From Lachnoanaerobaculum orale (GTDB lineage: Bacteria; Bacillota; Clostridia; Lachnospirales; Lachnospiraceae), in contig NZ_RRCM01000001.1 of assembly GCF_003862485.1 (NCBI RefSeq), forward strand, positions 1,359,374 to 1,423,373: DNA of 64,000 nucleotides, in the 5' to 3' direction. The translations under genes were made by a program, and so were the position numbers. The notes under the pieces are model-generated. The model saw nothing but the letters and a program-made list of their open reading frames with translations, had not been told where the DNA came from and searched no databases. Numbering within the stretch: position 1 is the first letter of the stretch; the number at the start of each line of letters is the position of its first letter. This document shows positions 55,418 through 64,000 of the stretch, piece by piece.

Positions 55418-57406
55418 TTATCCTTTCATGCCCTTATATTCTTTTGAAATCTTTTCAAATACGGCATTTAAACTATATTGATTATTAAGCTGCTTCACAT
55501 TTATGCATCTTATACCTACAAATCTTTCAAGCTTTGTCATATACTCTTGTGATGATATATCACCGTTTGACACCATTGTTAAGCCCTTTTCCCAACTTGC
55601 TGTGAGTTCGGGATTTAACAGCTGTGAAATGGAACAATTCACCACTTCATATACTATCTCACCGAAAAGTGTAGGTGTGATTATCTGCGTTTTTTTGTTG
55701 AGAGCCAGATACTTGATTGCAAACAACTTTTTCAAAATATCCGCTCTTGTAGCTGAAGTACCTATACCGCTTCCCTTTATCTGACTTCGAAGTTCTTCAT
55801 CTTCTATAAGCTGACCTGCATTTTCCATTGCAAGTATTATGGATCCGGATGAATACCTCTTTGGAGGTACAGTTTCTCCCTCCTTTATGCTTAAAGAATC
55901 AAGCCTTAACTTGGAACCCTTTCTAAGCGATGAAATCATATTTATATATTCGGGATTTTGTGAGTCTCCGTCATCATCGCCGTCTTCCTTTAGCGGACTT
56001 AATACATCCAAAAATCCTCTTTCAATACAAACCTTGGTATTTGTGATAAATATCTCATCTCCTATACCGAACTTGATGGCAAACTTCTGATATATGGCAG
56101 GAGGATAAAATATAGCAAGAAATCTCCTACATATCAGTTCATATATCAACATCTGCAATCTGCCTAAAGAATTCATATTTCCAAACCCGGTAGGTATTAT
56201 AGCATAATGGTCGGTGATTTGACTATCATTAACATACTTTGTTTTTGATATATTTTTGTATGTACCCTTATTAAGTATATCATTTGCGAAATCCGCAAGC
56301 AAAGGGAATTTACAAAGTCCTCTGATATTTTTATCTATTTCCTTGGCTACAGCGCTTGAGAGCACTCTGGCATCGGTTCTGGGATAGGTAACAAGCTTTT
56401 TTTCATAAAGCTCCTGTATAATCTTTAATGTTTCATCGGGGCTTATCTTAAATCTCTTTGAACATTCATTCTGTGCTTCGGCAAGATTAAATAAAAGCGG
56501 AGGATTTTTCACTTCCTTCTTTTTCTCATTTGAGAGTACCTCTGCTTCTCTGCCGTTTTCATTTGCGATTTCTTCCACATGTTCAATAAGCTTCTGTGCA
56601 TATATCTTTTCTCTAAAGCCGTTATCCTTATAAAGCACCGGAGAATTGAAGTACTTTGACTTTTCATTCACCTTCCACTCTCCGTCTATGAACATACCCT
56701 GATTCTCAAATTTTGCCAATACCTTATAAAAGGGAGTCTTTACAAAATTTCTTATCTCCCTTTCTCTGTTGACAACCATTCCTACAACACAGGTCATTAC
56801 TCTTCCCACGCTTAATACCGCTCTGTCAAGCTTTAGAAAATTTGCCACATTCCTGCTGTACTTAAGTGTAAGAATCCTTGAAAAGTTGATACCCATCAGA
56901 TAATCTTCTTTAGCTCTAAGGAATGCCGCCGCTGAAAGATTGTCATAGTATGACCAGTCTTTGGCATCTTTGATACCTCTGCGTATCTCCTCTTCAGTCT
57001 GTGAATCAATCCAGACTCTTTTTCTGACCTTATCTTTTACACCGGCCATCATATCCACAAGTCTGTAGATATACTCACCCTCTCTTCCCGAGTCGGTACA
57101 GATATATATGGTATCAACATCTTCTCTGTTAAGCAGTTTTGAGACTGTATCAAACTGAGTTTTCACTCCGTCAATCACTTCATACTTGAACTCTTTAGGT
57201 AAAAAAGGCAGAGTGTCAAGCGACCAGCGTTTGAACTTTTCATCATACTTTTCAGGATAACTCATAGTTATAAGATGTCCTACACACCATGTAACTATAA
57301 CACTGTCTCCTTCCAAATATCCGTTTTTTCTGCCTGTAGGTACTTTCAGAGCCTTTGCAAACTCGGCTGCAACACTGGGCTTTTCCGCAATAAAAAGTTT
57401 CTTCAT
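55418..57406 (-). CDS. topB: DNA topoisomerase III (type IA)
   Basis: Relaxes and decatenates DNA by single-strand passage (662 aa). The Toprim domain is KKLFIAEKPSVAAEFAKAL...CTDSGREGEYIYR, and the active-site Tyr is in KKLVTYPRTDARVLS near residue 338. The C-terminal GIGTSATRADILKKL is typical of the TopIII group. The start is ATG 57406, which overlaps the galM stop as TGATG; a TTG one codon earlier is less likely. No zinc-finger tail is visible, so it resembles the shorter topB-like proteins found in Firmicutes, which are often called topB in plasmid or conjugative elements, but no such element is evident here. Confidence 0.9.
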   Translation of the reverse strand: MKKLFIAEKPSVAAEFAKALKVPTGRKNGYLEGDSVIVTWCVGHLITMSYPEKYDEKFKRWSLDTLPFLPKEFKYEVIDGVKTQFDTVSKLLNREDVDTIYICTDSGREGEYIYRLVDMMAGVKDKVRKRVWIDSQTEEEIRRGIKDAKDWSYYDNLSAAAFLRAKEDYLMGINFSRILTLKYSRNVANFLKLDRAVLSVGRVMTCVVGMVVNREREIRNFVKTPFYKVLAKFENQGMFIDGEWKVNEKSKYFNSPVLYKDNGFREKIYAQKLIEHVEEIANENGREAEVLSNEKKKEVKNPPLLFNLAEAQNECSKRFKISPDETLKIIQELYEKKLVTYPRTDARVLSSAVAKEIDKNIRGLCKFPLLADFANDILNKGTYKNISKTKYVNDSQITDHYAIIPTGFGNMNSLGRLQMLIYELICRRFLAIFYPPAIYQKFAIKFGIGDEIFITNTKVCIERGFLDVLSPLKEDGDDDGDSQNPEYINMISSLRKGSKLRLDSLSIKEGETVPPKRYSSGSIILAMENAGQLIEDEELRSQIKGSGIGTSATRADILKKLFAIKYLALNKKTQIITPTLFGEIVYEVVNCSISQLLNPELTASWEKGLTMVSNGDISSQEYMTKLERFVGIRCINVKQLNNQYSLNAVFEKISKEYKGMKG

Positions 57407-58470
57407 CAATCTTTTTCTACACTGAACTTGTATACAGTCTCACTGATAAACTCTTCAAGCTCATTAACTACCGGCTGTATAAAGTCGGGATTGTTTACAG
57501 CATTCGGAAAAAACTGTGTCTCAAAGCAGTATCCGCTTCGTTTATTATAATGTACACCGTTTTTGCCTACAATCTCATCATTCAAAAAATTTCCTGTATA
57601 AAACTGTACTCCCGGCAAATCCGTATACACTTCCATAACTCTTTTACTTACATTATCTCTTGCTTTGGCTATCAGTCTTAGATTGCCGTCGTAATCTCTT
57701 ATAACCCAGTTATGATCATAACCTCCGCCTTGAACTGTCGCCTCATAATCGGAGTCTATACCGTCACCGATCTTTCTGTACTTTCTAAAGTCCATAGGAG
57801 TATTTTCAACTTTTCTTATCTCACCTGTAGGTATGGAATTCTCATCACATGGCAAAAAGCTGTCTGCGTATATCTCAACTTCCTGGTCATATATATTTTT
57901 CGCATCCTCACCTGCCAGGTTGAAATAATTGTGATTTGTCAGATTGACAGCTGTCTTTTTATCACAAACAAAACTGTATCCTATTGTAAGAGCATTGTCA
58001 TCCGAAAGCACATAACTTACACTTATTCTTGCTTCTCCGTCAAACCCTTGATCACCGTCAGGACTTATCAGCATAAATGTAACCATATCTCTGTCTTCAT
58101 CTTCAAATGTTCCGGCTTCCCATATCCTTTTATCCCAGTAATCGGGACCTGAATGCAGCGCATTGTTACCGTTATTTAGAGATAATTGAAATTCTTTTCC
58201 GTCAAGAACAAACCTGCCTCCTGCTATACGGTTGGCATATCTTCCTATTATAGCACCGAAATGCGGCTTATTGTCCTCATAGCCTGCCACACTGTCAAAA
58301 CCGAGGCATACATCTTTAAAGTTTCCGTCCTTATCAGGTACCAGCATACTCACCCATGTACCGCCCAAATCGGTAAATGACGCACTCAACCCGTTTTTAT
58401 TTGTAAGAGTATACAGATTCACTATCTTACCGTCTTTTGTTTTTCCAAATTCAGTTTTCTTAATACCCAT
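57406..58470 (-). CDS. galM: Aldose 1-epimerase (mutarotase)
   Basis: Interconverts alpha and beta anomers of galactose and glucose (354 aa). NNGNNALHSGPDYWDK and NLTNHNYFNLAGEDA hold the catalytic His residues, and SGYCFETQFFPNAVNNPDF the catalytic Glu. The ATG at 58470 is preceded by GAGAGGAA. Its stop overlaps the topB ATG. No other galactose genes are nearby. The leader contains a promoter and hairpin 50 bases upstream (see separate entries). Confidence 0.95.
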   Translation of the reverse strand: MGIKKTEFGKTKDGKIVNLYTLTNKNGLSASFTDLGGTWVSMLVPDKDGNFKDVCLGFDSVAGYEDNKPHFGAIIGRYANRIAGGRFVLDGKEFQLSLNNGNNALHSGPDYWDKRIWEAGTFEDEDRDMVTFMLISPDGDQGFDGEARISVSYVLSDDNALTIGYSFVCDKKTAVNLTNHNYFNLAGEDAKNIYDQEVEIYADSFLPCDENSIPTGEIRKVENTPMDFRKYRKIGDGIDSDYEATVQGGGYDHNWVIRDYDGNLRLIAKARDNVSKRVMEVYTDLPGVQFYTGNFLNDEIVGKNGVHYNKRSGYCFETQFFPNAVNNPDFIQPVVNELEEFISETVYKFSVEKD

Positions 58471-58491
58471 AACTTTCCTCTCTCTACAAAG

Positions 58492-58521
58492 AAAAAGCCG
58501 TCACAGCCTGATGTGACAGCT
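58492..58521 (-). terminator. Hairpin at the very start of the galM transcript
   Basis: Minus-strand AGCTGTCACA/TGTGACGGCT with a six-base loop and one G-T pair, followed by CTTTTTC. It begins a few bases after the predicted galM transcription start, so it may act as an attenuator or as a 5' stabilising stem. Confidence 0.6.
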
Positions 58522-58531
58522 ATTTCCATAC

Positions 58532-58560
58532 ATTATACAAATTTTTCTATTCCCTTGCAA
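58532..58560 (-). promoter_or_regulatory. Predicted sigma-A promoter for galM-topB
   Basis: Minus-strand TTGCAA (58560-58555), 17-base spacer, perfect TATAAT (58537-58532). Expected start near 58525, directly before the hairpin. Confidence 0.65.
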
Positions 58561-58595
58561 TACTTAGTGTAAATATTACTATGTGACTTGATAAT

Positions 58596-58625
58596 GAAAA
58601 AGGCATCTGCCATGCAAATGCCTTT
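58596..58625 (-). terminator. Rho-independent terminator after asd
   Basis: Minus-strand AAAGGCATTTGC/GCAGATGCCTTT (12 bp with one G-T pair, three-base loop) followed by a T-run. It ends the asd transcript. Confidence 0.88.
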
Positions 58626-58643
58626 GATAGAATATTCAAAAAA

Positions 58644-59729
58644 TTATTTTGCCTGTATAAAGTTCTTTGCTGTCAAGTACTCCGCACAAAGAAGGGCACC
58701 GCCTGCAGCACCTCTTAGAGTGTTGTGTGAAAGTCCGATGAACTTATAGTCATAGATTGTATCTTCTCTGAGTCTGCCAACAGAAACTCCCATACCGTTC
58801 TCAAAGTCCACATCAAGTGAAACCTGAGGTCTGTTATCCTCTGTAAGATACTGTATGAACTGCTTAGGTGCGGACGGAAGATTAAGCTCTTGCGGCTCAC
58901 CCTTATACTCTACAAGCTTCTTTATAAGCTCTTCTTTCGAAGGCTTATTTTTGAATCTTACAAATACCGCAGCTGTATGTCCGTTAAGTACAGGTACTCT
59001 GACACACTGGCAAGTAATCTTCGGTGAAGTTGCAGGAACAATCTCGTCACCTTCAATATGTCCCCATATTCTAAGAGGCTCTTTCTCACTCTTTTCTTCC
59101 TCACCACCGATAAAAGGAATGATATTTCCCTCCATCTCAGGCCAATCCTTGAAAGTCTTTCCGGCACCTGATATAGCCTGATATGTTGTAACAACAACCT
59201 CCTCAGGTTCAAACTCCTTCCATGCGTTAAGTACAGGAGCATAACTTTGTATAGAACAGTTAGGCTTAACTGCGATAAATCCTCTCTTGGTTCCAAGTCT
59301 CTTCTTTTGTGACTCGATAATTGCAAAATGCTCAGGATTTATCTCAGGTACAACCATCGGTACATCCTTTGTCCAACGGTGTGCGGAGTTGTTTGAAACT
59401 ACAGGAGTCTCAGTCTTTGCATATGCCTCCTCAATAGCCTTTATCTCATCCTTAGTCATATCTACAGCTGAGAATACAAAATCCACTTCCTTTGCTACAG
59501 CATCTACATCATTTACATTCATAACTATAAGGTCTTTGTAAGCCTCAGGCATAGGTGTAGTCATTTTCCAACGACCGCCTACAGCATCCTCATATCTCTT
59601 GCCGGCACTGTTCGGGCTGGCTGCAACAACTACCACCTCATACCAAGGGTGATTTTCAAGTAATGATAAAAATCTCTGTCCTACCATACCTGTAGCACCG
59701 AGAACACCTACTTTTAATTTTCTATCCAT
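58644..59729 (-). CDS. asd: Aspartate-semialdehyde dehydrogenase
   Basis: NADPH-dependent reduction of aspartyl phosphate to aspartate semialdehyde, the branch point for lysine, threonine, methionine and diaminopimelate. The Rossmann start is VGVLGATGMVGQRFLSLL, the catalytic Cys is in VKPNCSIQSY and the catalytic His in VLNGHTAAVFVRF. The 361 aa length and the MVGQRF opening place it with the archaeal/fungal-like group, which some clostridia carry instead of the E. coli type. It is alone, between a strong promoter and a terminator. Confidence 0.95.
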   Translation of the reverse strand: MDRKLKVGVLGATGMVGQRFLSLLENHPWYEVVVVAASPNSAGKRYEDAVGGRWKMTTPMPEAYKDLIVMNVNDVDAVAKEVDFVFSAVDMTKDEIKAIEEAYAKTETPVVSNNSAHRWTKDVPMVVPEINPEHFAIIESQKKRLGTKRGFIAVKPNCSIQSYAPVLNAWKEFEPEEVVVTTYQAISGAGKTFKDWPEMEGNIIPFIGGEEEKSEKEPLRIWGHIEGDEIVPATSPKITCQCVRVPVLNGHTAAVFVRFKNKPSKEELIKKLVEYKGEPQELNLPSAPKQFIQYLTEDNRPQVSLDVDFENGMGVSVGRLREDTIYDYKFIGLSHNTLRGAAGGALLCAEYLTAKNFIQAK

Positions 59730-59803
59730 AACATTTCTCCATATCTATCTGTATTTTGTAACAGCCATTCAAAACTTTTGAACAACTTTTTTAACTGCAT
59801 GCA

Positions 59804-59832
59804 ATCATAGTACAACACGAATAATATTTCAA
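59804..59832 (-). promoter_or_regulatory. Predicted sigma-A promoter for asd
   Basis: Minus-strand TTGAAA (59832-59827), 17-base spacer, TATGAT (59809-59804). Expected start near 59797, leaving a leader of about 68 bases that has no lysine riboswitch. Confidence 0.6.
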
Positions 59833-59897
59833 GCACTTTTTCGCAATACACGCACATTTGTACGTTACACAAAGACAATTGTTTTAAAATGTTTTAT

Positions 59898-62135
59898 TTA
59901 CTTGATTTTTTGTCCCTTATATCCCCTGTGACTGAGCCTTACTTTTGAAAGGTTTACTTCCTTTCCGTTCACATTTCCGATACCTGTTTCAGATAATATG
60001 TACAGATTTTCTACAAACTCATTGTAACCCAAAGTTATGGCCTTCTCTCCTCTTGTACTCTTTTTAAATTCATTGACCTCGGAGACATTAAACTTAAGTA
60101 TATAGCCTGCACTGCTTGATACACATATATCCGTCTTAATTCTTGCATCAAGGAGCTTTACACCCACCAAAATATCATCATCATTAAGCTTGGTGGAAGC
60201 CACCTGTTTGTTGTTTGTCTTAAATTCGCTTGATGACACCTTCTTTATATAGCCGTTTTTGGTAAGCATCAAAATATAAGATCCCTGCATACTGTCTTCA
60301 CTTAAAGCTAAAAGTATCTCTTCACTGCCGCTGTCAAACTTTGTCAGATTGTCAACAGGTACTCCCTTATCTCTAAGCTTTGACATAGGTAAATCCATTG
60401 CCTTTATTTTATATAAAATACCCTTATTTGAAAAAATACATACTTTATCTGTATTCATAATCGGGAATACGTACTTATTCTCAGTCTCTATATTCTCGGC
60501 ATTCTTATCAAATGTGCCCCTGTCCAAAAGCTTACAGTATCCGAACTTATCCATAACAAAGATCACTTCTTCACTGGCAACTTCCTCCTCAACATATACG
60601 GCTTCCTTGGCGTCTTCAATATGAGTTCTTCTCTTTAATGCAAACTCTTTTTTGATTTTTTCAAGGTCCTTTATAAAGAGTTTATCCATATTTTTGTGAT
60701 TTTTCAAAATATTCTCATATTCCGCTATATTCTTAAGAGTAGTCTCATTGTCCTTTAAAAGAGCTTCTATCTCGAGACCTATAAGCTTATAAAGCCTCAT
60801 ATCAAGTATTGCCTGTGCCTGTTTTTCAGTAAATGAGAGCTTCTTTGCATCTTTTTCAAGTGACTTTACCTTAAATGTGATACCTGTAGTATCACCGCTT
60901 GTCAGACATTTTTTTGCCTGAGCCAAATTTTTGGAACCACGAAGTATGGCAATTATCAAGTCAATTACATCTACAGCCTTTATAAGACCCTCTTGAATTT
61001 CCTTTTTCTCAAGCTCCTTATTAAGAAGAATGTTATACTTTTTTGTAGTAATCTCATACTGAAACTCAATATAATTTTTTAAGATATCTCTAAGTGATAA
61101 AATCTCAGGTCTGCCGTCGACTATTGCCAGCATATTTACACCGAAAGTATCTTCAAGCTTGGTCTTTTTGTAAAGAATATTTTTTATCTTTTCAATATCC
61201 GCATCTTTTTTCAGTTCCAAAACTATTCTGGTACCGTTCTTATCGGATTGGTTGCTGATATCCACCACATCACCAAGCTTCTTATTCTCCACCAGATTGG
61301 CTACATCCACCAAAAATTTATTTATTCCGCTGCCTATCATAGTATACGGAATCTCTGAGACTATAAGCTTGTCCTTGTCACTTTTTCTTCTTCCAAGCTC
61401 TACTTCTATCTTACCTCTAAGCTTTAACTTACCGTTTCCCGTATTGTATATTTCTGGCAAATCCTTTTTATTTGCAATAATACCGCCTGTAGGAAAATCC
61501 GGTCCGTGTAAGATATCAAGTAACTTTTTTGTGTCTATATCCCTGTTTTTTATATAGGCAATGCAGGTATCACAAACTTCGGCCAGATTGTGTGTGGGTA
61601 TGGATGTTGACATTCCGACGGCAATACCTTCCGCACCGTTTATCAAAAGATTCGGCACCCTGACAGGCAGTACTTGCGGCTCTTTTTCAGTCTCATCATA
61701 GTTTGAAACAAACTCCACAGTCTTATCAAGGTCTTTTAAATACACCTCTTCTGTAAACTTTGCAAGCTTTGCCTCGGTATATCTCATGGCCGCCGCACCG
61801 TCACCTTCAATAGAGCCGAAGTTTCCGTGTCCGTCAATCAAAGCCATGCCCTTTTTGAAGTCCTGACTGAGTACTACCAAGGTCTCGTATATTGAGCTGT
61901 CTCCATGCGGATGATATTTACCCATTGTATCTCCGACTATTCTGGCGGACTTACGATGAGGCCTGTCACTGAATATCCTAAGTTCACTCATATCATAGAG
62001 AACTCTTCTTTGTACAGGCTTTAACCCGTCTCTTGCATCAGGTATCGCCCTTGCAGTGATAACACTCATAGAATAATCCAAATAGGACTTTTGCATCTCC
62101 TCCGAATATTCCGTTCTCAATATTTTCTCAGCCAT
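59898..62135 (-). CDS. parC: Type II DNA topoisomerase subunit A (ParC/GyrA-like)
   Basis: DNA-cleaving subunit of topoisomerase IV or gyrase (745 aa). The N-terminus is LDYSMSVITARAIPDARDGL, with PVQRRVLY and the quinolone region GDTMGKYHPHGDSSIYETL. The active-site Tyr is in AAAMRYTEAKL. The C-terminal half is a beta-propeller domain. A canonical gyrase box (QRRGGKG) is absent; a related STRGEKA is present, so topoisomerase IV is favoured. It lies eight bases after the subunit B gene, which is transcribed first. Confidence 0.85.
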   Translation of the reverse strand: MAEKILRTEYSEEMQKSYLDYSMSVITARAIPDARDGLKPVQRRVLYDMSELRIFSDRPHRKSARIVGDTMGKYHPHGDSSIYETLVVLSQDFKKGMALIDGHGNFGSIEGDGAAAMRYTEAKLAKFTEEVYLKDLDKTVEFVSNYDETEKEPQVLPVRVPNLLINGAEGIAVGMSTSIPTHNLAEVCDTCIAYIKNRDIDTKKLLDILHGPDFPTGGIIANKKDLPEIYNTGNGKLKLRGKIEVELGRRKSDKDKLIVSEIPYTMIGSGINKFLVDVANLVENKKLGDVVDISNQSDKNGTRIVLELKKDADIEKIKNILYKKTKLEDTFGVNMLAIVDGRPEILSLRDILKNYIEFQYEITTKKYNILLNKELEKKEIQEGLIKAVDVIDLIIAILRGSKNLAQAKKCLTSGDTTGITFKVKSLEKDAKKLSFTEKQAQAILDMRLYKLIGLEIEALLKDNETTLKNIAEYENILKNHKNMDKLFIKDLEKIKKEFALKRRTHIEDAKEAVYVEEEVASEEVIFVMDKFGYCKLLDRGTFDKNAENIETENKYVFPIMNTDKVCIFSNKGILYKIKAMDLPMSKLRDKGVPVDNLTKFDSGSEEILLALSEDSMQGSYILMLTKNGYIKKVSSSEFKTNNKQVASTKLNDDDILVGVKLLDARIKTDICVSSSAGYILKFNVSEVNEFKKSTRGEKAITLGYNEFVENLYILSETGIGNVNGKEVNLSKVRLSHRGYKGQKIK

Positions 62136-62143
62136 ATACCCTC

Positions 62144-64000
62144 CTATGCATCAATCACGGCTTCTCTTGCGTGTTCATGTATAAAATTCCTTCTTGGGGC
62201 CACATCCGAGCCCATCAAAAGTTCCGTCACTTCACTTGCAAGCCTTGCATCTTCAATCTCCACCTTCTTTAACACCCTTCTTTCAGGGTCGAGCGTAGTC
62301 TCCCAAAGCTGTTCGGCATCCATCTCACCGAGACCTTTATACCTTTGCAGTGTAAAGTTTTCCTTGTGCTTTTTCCTATAGTCTTCAAGTGCCTTTTCAT
62401 CGTAGAGATAAATTCCCTCTCCTTTTTTCGGTACCACCTTAAAAAGCGGCGGCATTGCAATGTATACATGTCCGTCATATATAAGCTCAGGCATAAATCT
62501 GTACAGGAATGTCAAAAGCAGTGTATCAATATGACTTCCGTCCACATCAGCATCAGTCATAAGTATTATCTTGTCATAGCGAAGCTTTGATATATCAAAG
62601 TCATTTCCGTATCCTTCAGAAAATCCGCATCCGAAAGTATTTATCATGGTCTTAATCTCGGCATTTGCAAGTACTTTATCAATGGATGCCTTTTCCACAT
62701 TCAAAATCTTACCTCTGATAGGTAGGATAGCCTGAAAGTTTCTGTTTCTGGCAGTCTTTGCCGAACCTCCGGCGGAATCACCCTCTACAATAAATATCTC
62801 ACATTTACTCGGGTCCTTTGATTCACAGTTTGCAAGCTTACCGTTTGACTCAAAAGAAAATTTTGACTTTGTGAGCATATTTGTTTTGGCTCTTTCCTCG
62901 GCCTTTCTTATCTTTGCGGACTTCTCGGCACATGAAATAATAGCCTTTATAACATCCACATTTCTGTCAAAATATCTTGTAAGCTCATCTCCTGTCACGG
63001 TAAGTACGGCTCTGGTTGCGTCCGCCGAGGCCAGCTTGGTCTTTGTCTGTCCTTCAAACATAGGGTTCGGATGCTTGATACTTACTATTGCGGTCATACC
63101 GTTTCTTGTATCCGCTCCTGTAAAGTTGCTGTCCTTATCCTTAAGTATTCCAAGTTCTCTGGCATATGTATTTACAAGTCCTGTAAACTTGGTCTTAAAT
63201 CCGGCTATATGTGTTCCGCCCTCCTGAGTAAATATATTGTTACAAAATCCGAGTATATTCTCCTCAAAGGCATCCACAAACTGTATAGCCGCCTCAACCT
63301 CGATATTATCACATACACCCTTATATGATATAGGTGCATGCATCACCTCTTTACCCTTGTTTAGTTCCTTGACATATGCCACAATGCCCTCAGGCTCATG
63401 GTATGTCTTTTCCTCATGCTCATTTTCTCTGTTATTGACAAAATGCAGTATAAGTCCCGGGTTTAAATATGCACTCTCATGCATCCTTGACTTTAACCAG
63501 TCGGCTCTAAACCTTGTTACTTCAAATATAGTATCATCAGGTAAAAATGTTATCTCTGTACCGGTCTCTCTTGTTTTTCCTATAGTAGGCAAAAGACCGT
63601 TTTTTAACTCGATTACAGGTACACCCTTTTCATATCTGTCGTGATGTATATAACCGTCACGATATACCTTTATATCCAAAAAATTTGACAGTGCATTGAC
63701 TACAGATGAACCTACTCCATGCAATCCTCCGCTTGTCTTATAAGATTCATTGTCAAACTTTCCGCCTGCATGTAGTGTGGACAGTACAACTCGCTCTGCC
63801 GAAATACCCTTTTGATGCATCTCAACCGGTATTCCTCTACCGTCATCCTTTACAGTGCAGGAGCCGTCCGCATTCAAAGTCACCCATATATTTTTACAAT
63901 ATCCTGCCAAATGTTCATCAATGGAGTTGTCCATTATTTCATATATGAGATGATTGAGTCCCTTTACACCTACACCGCCAATATACATTCCCGGTCTTAC
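62144..64000 (-). CDS. parE: Type II DNA topoisomerase subunit B (ParE/GyrB-like), 5' end cut
   Basis: ATPase subunit paired with the downstream subunit A. The window begins inside its N-terminus: the frame is open to base 64000 and reads VRPGMYIGGVGVKGL, where full proteins have about 25 more residues. The GHKL ATPase has MDNSIDEH, KDDGRGIPV and GLHGVGSSVVNAL. The Toprim domain has IVEGDSAGGSAKTARNRNF and DADVDGSHI. About 618 codons are present. Confidence 0.92.
   Translation of the reverse strand, partial: VRPGMYIGGVGVKGLNHLIYEIMDNSIDEHLAGYCKNIWVTLNADGSCTVKDDGRGIPVEMHQKGISAERVVLSTLHAGGKFDNESYKTSGGLHGVGSSVVNALSNFLDIKVYRDGYIHHDRYEKGVPVIELKNGLLPTIGKTRETGTEITFLPDDTIFEVTRFRADWLKSRMHESAYLNPGLILHFVNNRENEHEEKTYHEPEGIVAYVKELNKGKEVMHAPISYKGVCDNIEVEAAIQFVDAFEENILGFCNNIFTQEGGTHIAGFKTKFTGLVNTYARELGILKDKDSNFTGADTRNGMTAIVSIKHPNPMFEGQTKTKLASADATRAVLTVTGDELTRYFDRNVDVIKAIISCAEKSAKIRKAEERAKTNMLTKSKFSFESNGKLANCESKDPSKCEIFIVEGDSAGGSAKTARNRNFQAILPIRGKILNVEKASIDKVLANAEIKTMINTFGCGFSEGYGNDFDISKLRYDKIILMTDADVDGSHIDTLLLTFLYRFMPELIYDGHVYIAMPPLFKVVPKKGEGIYLYDEKALEDYRKKHKENFTLQRYKGLGEMDAEQLWETTLDPERRVLKKVEIEDARLASEVTELLMGSDVAPRRNFIHEHAREAVIDA

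Overview
The window looks like chromosomal DNA from an AT-rich, fermentative Firmicute, most likely of the Lachnospiraceae/Clostridia type. The signs are strong GGAGG ribosome sites, sigma-A style promoters, pyruvate formate-lyase with its activase, a class III (Firmicute-type) fructose bisphosphatase, class B sortase, VanW, YfhO and DUF815 proteins, and an aspartate transcarbamylase with a separate regulatory chain. The genus is not decidable from the sequence alone. No rRNA, tRNA, CRISPR array, complete insertion sequence or prophage was seen.

Layout. 1-5.8 kb (minus): YfhO, argH, a NusG-II domain protein and a PLP aminotransferase cut by the window edge. 5.8-8.4 kb (plus): sortase B, then ilvN-ilvC behind a clear promoter. 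8.4-16.7 kb (minus): a compact run cls-plsC-pheA-DUF815-ppx-ppk joining phospholipid, phenylalanine and polyphosphate metabolism. 16.7-21.7 kb: clpB and an MMPL exporter. 21.7-23.2 kb (plus): pyrB-pyrI. 23.2-36.9 kb (minus): ftsH, an aconitase-family hydratase, rlmH with an orphan response regulator and a ComEA-like lipoprotein, then rimO-pgsA-cinA-(two unknowns)-ArsC-like-fchA-folD, preceded by yicC-gmk-rpoZ. 36.9-39.5 kb is a small accessory patch: an Rpn remnant, an HTH regulator broken by one stop codon, and a YhcG/DUF1016 nuclease. 39.5-42.7 kb: pflB-pflA. 42.8-43.9 kb: a membrane acyltransferase.

44.0-48.7 kb is the most unusual part: a five-gene unit with its own promoter and terminator, coding in order for an HTH-PIN-ankyrin protein, a radical SAM/SPASM enzyme, a P-loop kinase-HAD phosphatase fusion, a UPRTase-like phosphoribosyltransferase and an ADP-ribosylglycohydrolase. 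The first four genes overlap. The content suggests a nucleotide/NAD-type metabolite pathway tied to a sensor-nuclease, possibly a stress or defence system. This function is inferred, not shown.

48.8-64 kb (minus except one gene): a small cysteine-motif protein, a full Rpn nuclease, fbp, VanW, a divergent PHP phosphoesterase, a beta-helix acyltransferase-like protein, galM-topB behind an odd promoter-hairpin leader, asd, and the type II topoisomerase pair A and B, the latter running off the window end. Most genes are tightly packed with short gaps or 1-4 base overlaps, so translational coupling is common. No gap without a gene exceeds about 300 bases.
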